From assembly GCA_015075425.1 (NCBI GenBank), contig JABTUL010000004.1, positions 62,001 to 126,000 on the forward strand: a DNA stretch of 64,000 bases, in the 5' to 3' direction. This document shows positions 58,235 to 64,000 of this stretch, piece by piece. The notes under the pieces were generated by a model. It worked only from the letters and a program-made list of their open reading frames with translations, was not told the DNA's origin and made no database searches. This DNA comes from Spirochaetales bacterium (GTDB taxonomy: Bacteria > Spirochaetota > Leptospiria > Leptospirales > Leptonemataceae). Position numbers and translations under genes: made by a program. Within the stretch, counting starts at the first letter, position 1. Each line of letters begins with the position of its first letter.

Positions 58235-59134
58235 ATGTCTATGCAAAGAACTCTTCTGTTTGTTATCATCCTCGCTGTCCTGGTCGCCGGCTGCGGAAAA
58301 AAGGGCGATGGTCCCGATGGCCCGGCCATGCTCAAAGCAGCCATTACCTACATGAAAGGGGATGTGCAGATTGAGAAAGCATCGGGCAAAGAAACCGGGC
58401 GCATTGGCGCAATTCTCGAGCCGGGCGATGTTCTGGTAACCGGAACGGACGGTGGTGTTGAGGTCATGGTGCAAAACATGGGTGCCCTGCGCATCGGCTC
58501 TGATTCGCGGATTCGTATCCAATCGCTTTTTGGCGAAGGTGGCGGCTCTCAGGCGGAAATCAAGCTGGACCGTGGTGACCTGACCTCCATGATCAAGAAA
58601 CAATCCCCCAAAGATCAATACTCTGTTATCACCCCCACAGCCATAGCGGGCGTTCGTGGCACAACTTTTGTAACGACGGTTGAAAGGCTTCCTGCCGGCT
58701 CAAAAAGTGAACCTGTGGTTTCCGTGGCGGTCCTGGAAGGTTCGGTGACTGTCGGGATGCCCGGTCAATCCGATATCATTCTGGAAAAGAATGCGGAACT
58801 TACCATGCGTGGTTTCCAGAAACTCAGCAAGGATATGATTCGTCCGCTTTCACGCGAGGCCCTGGAGTCCATGAAGAAAATGGCCGTCTTCCACAAGACC
58901 AATGTCATGGAGTTTCGCTCTTTGATGGCCGATTTACAGAAGGCTTCACCGGAAATGCAATTGCTCGAATCCGATCAGACCCTGGATGCTACCATGGATG
59001 AGCGCGGCCAGAAAACCGGCCTTGGTGAAGACTCCGTGCGCCAGGCCAAACGTGTGGATGAGTCCCGTTTCATTCAGCGCGACACAACCGGTGATCCGGT
59101 TAAGCTCAAGCCCGAGTCCGGCTTTAAGGAATAG
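58235..59134 (+). CDS. FecR-domain lipoprotein
   Basis: 299 residues. The signal peptide ends in LVAGC. Residues ~30-180 are a FecR domain: ITYMKGDVQIE, AILEPGDVLVTGTDGGVEV, LRIGSDSRIRIQSL, TPTAIAGVRGTTFVTTV, VAVLEGSVTVG. The FecR domain binds ligands in the periplasm; many Leptospira lipoproteins carry it (the LipL45 type). Residues ~200-299 are helical and charged. Its end overlaps the convergent GT-C gene by 11 bases. Confidence 0.88.
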   Translation: MSMQRTLLFVIILAVLVAGCGKKGDGPDGPAMLKAAITYMKGDVQIEKASGKETGRIGAILEPGDVLVTGTDGGVEVMVQNMGALRIGSDSRIRIQSLFGEGGGSQAEIKLDRGDLTSMIKKQSPKDQYSVITPTAIAGVRGTTFVTTVERLPAGSKSEPVVSVAVLEGSVTVGMPGQSDIILEKNAELTMRGFQKLSKDMIRPLSREALESMKKMAVFHKTNVMEFRSLMADLQKASPEMQLLESDQTLDATMDERGQKTGLGEDSVRQAKRVDESRFIQRDTTGDPVKLKPESGFKE

Positions 59135-60686
59135 GACCGATTTCATAATTCGCGATTTCCAGAAAGGGCACGGCCCGGGAGCTAATCTGCCGGCCCTTGA
59201 AGTCTTTAGGGACAAGGGTCGGGGCAAAGGAAAAGGTGTCTCCCTGAGGGGACACCAGGTTCTCGCCGCGCAATAGTGTATGCCACACGGAAATACGGGA
59301 AATTCCGGCTGTTCTGAGTAAAGCGATCAATCTGTGAAAATCGGCATCGGACTCGGCTAAAAGATAGGTCCGCTTTTCCGGATCATGGAAATAGAAGGTG
59401 TTAAGCGTCCGGTTGCGCAGGACCACAACTTTTTCCGATCCTGTTGCTGCCCATGCCTCCTTTGCGATCAAAGCCAGACCCTCACGGAATTTCCGGGCAT
59501 TCTTTAGATGCTCGAGGCCTCCACGGACCGTCCAGGCGGTGGTGCCGATGAAGAGTAACAGCAACCCGTATCTTTGCCAGCGGACATTAGAGCGGGTCAG
59601 GGGCAACATGGATAGAATCAGCAGAGGATAGGCAGCCATGATATAGCGCTCTCCAAATTGCGCGGCCGGTGGCACGGAAATCAAAAAGGGAACAGCCAGA
59701 CAGTACGCCCATCCACTCAGGAAAAGGGTTCGGTATTCCTCGCCGGCCTTCTGCCATTGCAGAAGAAGAAGTAAGGAAAGGGCCACGGCCGGAGTCGCCC
59801 GCCCCAGGGTAGTATAGGGTTGCTCGCGAAGCCAAAGATACTCAAGTACTCTGTACAGTGCGTCGGCAATGACCGGCCAGCCAAATCCTGCCTTTCCACG
59901 AAAACCAAAGGGATGTCCGGTGAGCAGCAGATTCGAGCCAACAAAAAGGAGAAAGAGAATGCCCGTCGTCAGGGCAAAACGCAGATCGGATTGAAGGCGA
60001 AATTTTCCCCCCGAGGCCAGGAAACGGCCAGCCAGAAGGAGCGGAGCCAGAAGAATCGACTCTGCCCGGACAAACAGGCCCAGGCCCACAGAGAGGCCGG
60101 CCAGAATCTCCCTGTAGGGAAACCGGCTGAATAGATAGAAGTAAGCGGCAGCCAGGAAGCAAAAGGTTGTGATCACATGCTCGTAGGCGCTGAAGGCATA
60201 AGGGATCAGGGCGGAGCCTCCGGCCAGTACCATGAGCAGGGGGGCCCCCCGGGAGGGCTCTGCCTGTCTGGCAATGATTTTGTATCCCAGGATCAGAACG
60301 CCGATTCCCGTGGAAAGCACCAGAGCCACAATCCCTGCAAGTCCACCCAGAGCGTAAAAGGGGCGGTACAGGTGGATCAGCTGGAACGGAAAGGGCAGGT
60401 GGTAGGAACCGTCTGACTCAATCAAAAAGGGGTAAATGGCCGGGTAAAACTCATGCCGGGGATCGACTTCTTTGAGACCGTACAGGACATCTGTGCGGCC
60501 GCTTTCCCGCAAATCCTGGATCTGCTGGATTTTGTAGGCATTATCCCCGCTTTCCAGGCCCCGGGGGTAGTAGACCACAAAAAGCAACAGGTAGCTGGCA
60601 AGGCAGGCGGAAAATGTCCAGGCCACGATTTTCAGGGAATGCTCCCGGTCTTTTCCCTGTACGTTACTTGACACGTTCAGCGACAA
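59124..60686 (-). CDS. polytopic GT-C-like glycosyltransferase
   Basis: 520 residues with about ten membrane helices and a soluble C-terminal part of ~130 residues. The first loop has YYPRGLESGDNAYK, an acidic loop at the place of the catalytic Asp in GT-C enzymes (PMT/ArnT type), and HVITTFCFLAAAYFYLFSRFPYREILAGLSV resembles their middle helices. It should move a sugar from a polyprenyl donor on the outer side of the membrane. Leptospira has families of such proteins. It is divergent from the lipoprotein gene at 60702 with 15 bases between. Confidence 0.7.
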   Translation of the reverse strand: MSLNVSSNVQGKDREHSLKIVAWTFSACLASYLLLFVVYYPRGLESGDNAYKIQQIQDLRESGRTDVLYGLKEVDPRHEFYPAIYPFLIESDGSYHLPFPFQLIHLYRPFYALGGLAGIVALVLSTGIGVLILGYKIIARQAEPSRGAPLLMVLAGGSALIPYAFSAYEHVITTFCFLAAAYFYLFSRFPYREILAGLSVGLGLFVRAESILLAPLLLAGRFLASGGKFRLQSDLRFALTTGILFLLFVGSNLLLTGHPFGFRGKAGFGWPVIADALYRVLEYLWLREQPYTTLGRATPAVALSLLLLLQWQKAGEEYRTLFLSGWAYCLAVPFLISVPPAAQFGERYIMAAYPLLILSMLPLTRSNVRWQRYGLLLLFIGTTAWTVRGGLEHLKNARKFREGLALIAKEAWAATGSEKVVVLRNRTLNTFYFHDPEKRTYLLAESDADFHRLIALLRTAGISRISVWHTLLRGENLVSPQGDTFSFAPTLVPKDFKGRQISSRAVPFLEIANYEIGPIP

Positions 60687-60701
60687 AGCTTGAGTACTCC
60701 C

Positions 60702-62360
60702 ATGAAGCGTGCCTTGCTGCTACTTTCCCTCTTTTTTTGCGGTTGCAGCACATTACAAAAAATCCAGACCACTGCGGAGGAGTTCCTGCTACCGGTGCTG
60801 CGTGTCCAGCACCTTCCGGTGGCGGCCCGGGAAGACAGCGAGGATTTTAAAATCCGCACCAGCCGCAGCGGCCCACTCGTCCTGATCCACCAGTTGCAAA
60901 CAAAAGAAGGGCAGAATGTAGAGACGGCAACTCTATCGCGTACGTTGCTCCTTTCTCGCATGTCCTTCCCGGATGTAAAGTGGGTGGAGGCTCCCCGTAA
61001 TTTGCTTCCGGTGACAGAAGCGGAAAATCGTAAGTTTTTACGTGACAATCGTGCTGATGCTCTGGCCGATTTTTCTCTCGAAGGTGCAGGCACGGCCCTG
61101 ACTTTGACCCTGCGATTGCTGGATCCTTATTCTGGAACGCCCTTTAGCGAGCTGCGGCAGGATATCAAGGTTCATGAACGCCCCCTTCCATCCGGCCACC
61201 AGGATATCATTCGCTATGGAGATCAGATTCTCTTTTTGACCAATACCACCGGAGCGCAACTGGAGCTGCAAAGTCCGCGGCCGGCTGCTGCCCTTCGTGA
61301 ATTTCTGCTCACCTCTATAACAGGCCGCCTGAATGTATCATCCAGTGCGGCGGCGACGCAAGTCGTGCTTACCGCAGAAAAAGGGTCGGCGCGCAAGCTG
61401 GGGAGTACCCCTCTGGAAAATGTTCTTATAGAAGAAGGGCGCTATACCCTGCAATTTCAGCGCACGGGATTCAAATCCATCACGCAAACCATCCAGGTGC
61501 GCGCCGGCCGCACGGAGAATATCGTGGTTCCCTGGCCTGATGATCCGGTGCAACATATGGCTGTCCTTTATTCGAGTCCAACGGATCTGCGGATTGCCGT
61601 GGACGGGCAGGTGCGTGGCAATACGCCGCTTTATCTGAACGGCCTGGAAAAAGGGGATCTGCCGCTCGAACTTTCCCGACTCAAAGAGAATGCCTATGAA
61701 GTGGTGGGGGAGGCTGTTTTTAAAGTCTCTGAACCTTTCAGTGGTCGGGCCTTTCTTCTCAAGCATGAGGAAACATTTCCGGCAGAACTCCTTTCCGGAG
61801 ATTTGTTTCGACCGGTAGCAGAAAGGGGAACGGTGAAGTTCCAGGGACCGGGCCTGTCTCTTACGACGAGTCAGCCTGACCGCTGGGGCGGGATCGCTAC
61901 CATACCTTTCTTTATTGATTCTTTTGATGCCAGGCTTGCTGTGGTGGAATCGGAGGGCGGACGATTGCTCTGGCTCATCGAGTCCTCCGGGGATAGCGTG
62001 GCTGTAGAAGTGAACGGAAATACCTATCGGGCCATACACCTGCGTGATAAGAAGACCCTGGCGATGTCCCCAATTTTCCAGACGCGACTGCCTTCCCCTG
62101 AAGGAAGGCATACCGTGCGCATCCAGTACCTGAAAGAAAAAAAAGAAGTGAAGGTCAAGGTAGATGGCACAGCTATCTATGAGGCTGAATTCCTCCCCGC
62201 CACAGAAGCATCGCTTTCTCTTCTCACCCGCGGTGAAGGGGCGGATGGCCGCAAGCTTGCCGATCATCTCTCTTTTGCCTCCGGTCGCGGCCGCCTGGAT
62301 GGTCGGCTGGTGGACTGGCCTTTTCTTGATGATGTCGTGGATTTTGTAAAGAGAAGATAA
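60702..62360 (+). CDS. PEGA-domain lipoprotein
   Basis: 552 residues from the ATG at 60702. The signal peptide ends in FFCGC. Residues ~210-275 (KLGSTPLENVLIEEGRYTLQF, then FKSITQTIQV) and ~285-335 (LRIAVDGQVRGNTPLYLNGL) are PEGA-like domains, beta-sandwich modules of surface proteins. The C-terminal ~170 residues form a beta-rich domain like a lectin or laminin-G fold (AIYEAEFLP, RKLADHLSFASGRGRL). Function unknown; probably a periplasmic or surface lipoprotein. It overlaps the start of the TPR gene by one base. Confidence 0.78.
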   Translation: MKRALLLLSLFFCGCSTLQKIQTTAEEFLLPVLRVQHLPVAAREDSEDFKIRTSRSGPLVLIHQLQTKEGQNVETATLSRTLLLSRMSFPDVKWVEAPRNLLPVTEAENRKFLRDNRADALADFSLEGAGTALTLTLRLLDPYSGTPFSELRQDIKVHERPLPSGHQDIIRYGDQILFLTNTTGAQLELQSPRPAAALREFLLTSITGRLNVSSSAAATQVVLTAEKGSARKLGSTPLENVLIEEGRYTLQFQRTGFKSITQTIQVRAGRTENIVVPWPDDPVQHMAVLYSSPTDLRIAVDGQVRGNTPLYLNGLEKGDLPLELSRLKENAYEVVGEAVFKVSEPFSGRAFLLKHEETFPAELLSGDLFRPVAERGTVKFQGPGLSLTTSQPDRWGGIATIPFFIDSFDARLAVVESEGGRLLWLIESSGDSVAVEVNGNTYRAIHLRDKKTLAMSPIFQTRLPSPEGRHTVRIQYLKEKKEVKVKVDGTAIYEAEFLPATEASLSLLTRGEGADGRKLADHLSFASGRGRLDGRLVDWPFLDDVVDFVKRR

Positions 62361-64000
62361 TGATGAAAATAAAAATACTGATCCTAATGCATTTTCTGAC
62401 TCTCTGCGTTGTCTGCGTTGCTCCACCGCGCAGATCCAGCATCCAGGAGAGCAGCTTCAAATCCGTTGCCGATCCCGTGGCTCATAAGAAAGCTCTCTCT
62501 CTGGTCAATCAGGGTAACCGGCTCTTTGCGCAAAAGCAGTTTGCCCGGGCTCTGCAACTGGCAGAAGAATCGCTCGGCATTGCGGAAACCTTCGAGGGCT
62601 ACTACCTGAAGGGATCGCTTCTTTTTCAGCTCAATCGCACAGCAGAAGCCCTCGAAAGTTATGCGGAGGCAGAAAAGCTTCAGGGGGATAACGAACAACT
62701 CCTGCTTTCCATAGCTGTGGCGGCCACCGCCGCTGGAGATCTGGAAGGGGCCTTGAAACGCTATGAGACGCTTCATCGACTGAAGCCGGAGGAGGGCATC
62801 TACCCGTTTAAAGCCGGAGTCACGATGCGACAGTTGGGCCGCTACCAGGAAGCCCATGAAATGCTAAAAAAAGCCGACAAACCCGGCTTTTCCCATCGCG
62901 ACCAGCTTTTCCTGCAACTTGGAGATACGGCCCTTGAGCTCAAGGAATTTGCTCTGGCGGAGGAATATTTCAAGAAAGCCCGCGAGATCAATCCAAAGTT
63001 GGCTGCGGCGAACCGGGGAGGAGCAGCCACGCAGATGGCTGCCGTTCTGGAAGAGGGCAATCGTAAACTTGCTGCCCGTGACTATCCGGGTGCACTTGCC
63101 TCTTATGAGCGGGGCAGAGAACTCGCTCCGGATCAGGCCGCTCCTTACCTTTTGTCCGGTGCTGTTCTCCTTACCATGAAGCGTTACCAGGAAGCGGAGA
63201 ACAAACTGACTCGTGCGCTGCAACTTGCACCGGCCGACCCCAAAGGCTATTCTCTTCTGGGGAGCGTCTACCAGAAGATGACCCAGTATGCCCGGGCGCG
63301 CAAGGTGCTTGAATCCGGCCTCAAAGTCGCTCCGGAAAGCTATGATATTTTAAATAAAATCGGAATGGTGGAGCGGGATGAAGAACGTCACGCCCGGGCC
63401 ATTGATGCCTTTCAGCAGGCCCTGCGAATCAAGCCTGATTATACGCCGGCACGGATCAATCTGGCGTTTGCTTTTCTCTCCAGTGCCCGATACGAAGATG
63501 CAAGACGTGAATTTACCAGAGCGCGCAGTGAAGATCCTTCCAATGCCGACTTAAAAGACAGCGATGTGCTTGTTGACGTTTACCGTCATCTGGATCGCGG
63601 CGACAATTTCTTCAAACGAGCGCAGCTGGACGCCGCTATCCGCGAATACGCTGCCGCGCAAAAGATCCGGCCGCTGCCCCTGGTGTACAATTCGCTGGGC
63701 CGCACGGAGTTCCAGCGCAAGCGCTACAAGCAGGCGGAGGAGCATTACCAGAAAACCCTGACCCTGGACGCGGAGAATGTTCCGGCACTGCAGGGGCTTC
63801 TGCGGGTTTACAATGTTACCGGTCGCAAAGCCGATAGCAAACGGATAGCCGATCAATTTGCCCGCGCCGTGGGCAGCGACCTACTGGTGCAGATCACCAT
63901 GGGGCAATTGCTGGAGGATGAAGGTAAGCTCGAACAGGCGCTCAAGCATTATGAAGGACTCAAAGCGCGCGACAACTCAGGGACAGTGGATCGGCGCCTG
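62360..64000 (+). CDS. TPR-repeat lipoprotein, partial (runs past right edge)
   Basis: At least 547 residues with no stop before the window ends. The N-terminal segment (KILILMHFLTLCVVC) ends in a lipobox-like LTLC or CVVC. The rest is an array of about 13 tetratricopeptide units (FARALQLAEESLGI; ALASYERGRELAPDQAAPYL; AIDAFQQALRIKPDYTPARI). Such proteins hold together complexes in the periplasm. The start ATG shares one base with the previous stop, so it is co-transcribed with the PEGA lipoprotein. Confidence 0.85.
   Translation, partial: MMKIKILILMHFLTLCVVCVAPPRRSSIQESSFKSVADPVAHKKALSLVNQGNRLFAQKQFARALQLAEESLGIAETFEGYYLKGSLLFQLNRTAEALESYAEAEKLQGDNEQLLLSIAVAATAAGDLEGALKRYETLHRLKPEEGIYPFKAGVTMRQLGRYQEAHEMLKKADKPGFSHRDQLFLQLGDTALELKEFALAEEYFKKAREINPKLAAANRGGAATQMAAVLEEGNRKLAARDYPGALASYERGRELAPDQAAPYLLSGAVLLTMKRYQEAENKLTRALQLAPADPKGYSLLGSVYQKMTQYARARKVLESGLKVAPESYDILNKIGMVERDEERHARAIDAFQQALRIKPDYTPARINLAFAFLSSARYEDARREFTRARSEDPSNADLKDSDVLVDVYRHLDRGDNFFKRAQLDAAIREYAAAQKIRPLPLVYNSLGRTEFQRKRYKQAEEHYQKTLTLDAENVPALQGLLRVYNVTGRKADSKRIADQFARAVGSDLLVQITMGQLLEDEGKLEQALKHYEGLKARDNSGTVDRRL

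Noticed and set aside
1-64000. CRISPR arrays, insertion sequences or rRNA genes
   Set aside because: No regularly spaced direct repeats, transposase motifs or rRNA sequence was seen in any part of the window.

Overview
The window looks like a moderately GC-rich chromosomal segment of a Leptospirales spirochete, closest in style to Leptonema or Turneriella. This is inferred from gene content, not from a search. The signs are: many lipoproteins with loose spirochetal lipoboxes (FRC, FYC, SLC, MQC), small cysteine-rich lipoproteins, repeated pairs of MBOAT acyltransferases with SGNH proteins of the DUF1574 type (a family first described from Leptospira), a futalosine-pathway menaquinone gene, and frequent GTG/TTG starts with 1-4 base gene overlaps.

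Layout. 1-6.3 kb: end of a Cys-rich lipoprotein, an outer-membrane barrel protein, a kelch lipoprotein, a TPR membrane protein, then ethanolamine ammonia-lyase EutB/EutC with the shell protein EutL. 6.3-14.9 kb (minus): IspH, a nuclease-fold lipoprotein, a TPR lipoprotein with a methyltransferase-like end, an anti-sigma-type ATPase with a large unknown partner, and a LOG-family protein. 14.9-26.6 kb: a glycosyltransferase and a surface-polymer acylation cluster of three MBOATs and three SGNH partners, plus a tandem ACT protein and a GT87-like membrane protein. 26.7-34.2 kb: QueA, an unknown gene, the four-gene minus-strand operon arsR-methyltransferase/ahcY/unknown/dtd with an operator-like palindrome at its promoter, and a GAF-GAF-PP2C phosphatase. 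34.2-37.8 kb: a voltage-sensor-like/HAMP protein and an 821-residue discoidin/repeat protein.

37.8-44.7 kb is the most unusual part. A winged-helix Rep-like gene, parB and parA lie on the minus strand. They diverge from a degenerate NtrC-type activator and a conserved unknown on the plus strand. A candidate antisense RNA (consensus-like promoter plus intrinsic terminator) lies opposite the Rep leader, and two 16-bp palindromes sit between parA and the activator. Gene orientation and G/C balance change here, which fits a replication origin of a chromosome or chromid. A 1.6-kb gene-poor stretch follows, then a zinc-ribbon gene.

44.7-56 kb is one long plus-strand series: thrS (no TGS domain), a fourth MBOAT that appears to start with CTG, a DUF3501 protein, an active HtrA protease, an inactive HtrA paralogue, an unknown protein, a second voltage-sensor-like/HAMP protein, a Ca2+/Na+ antiporter and a fourth SGNH protein. 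55.9-64 kb: mqnD, an MBL-fold hydrolase, tRNA-Pro(CGG), a small unknown gene, a FecR-domain lipoprotein, a GT-C-like membrane protein, a PEGA lipoprotein and a TPR protein cut by the right edge.

The two strongest candidates for something undescribed are the pair of pore-less voltage-sensor/HAMP proteins (one in an operon with a protease/pseudoprotease pair and a cation antiporter) and the rep-parAB locus with its antisense RNA and repeated palindromes.
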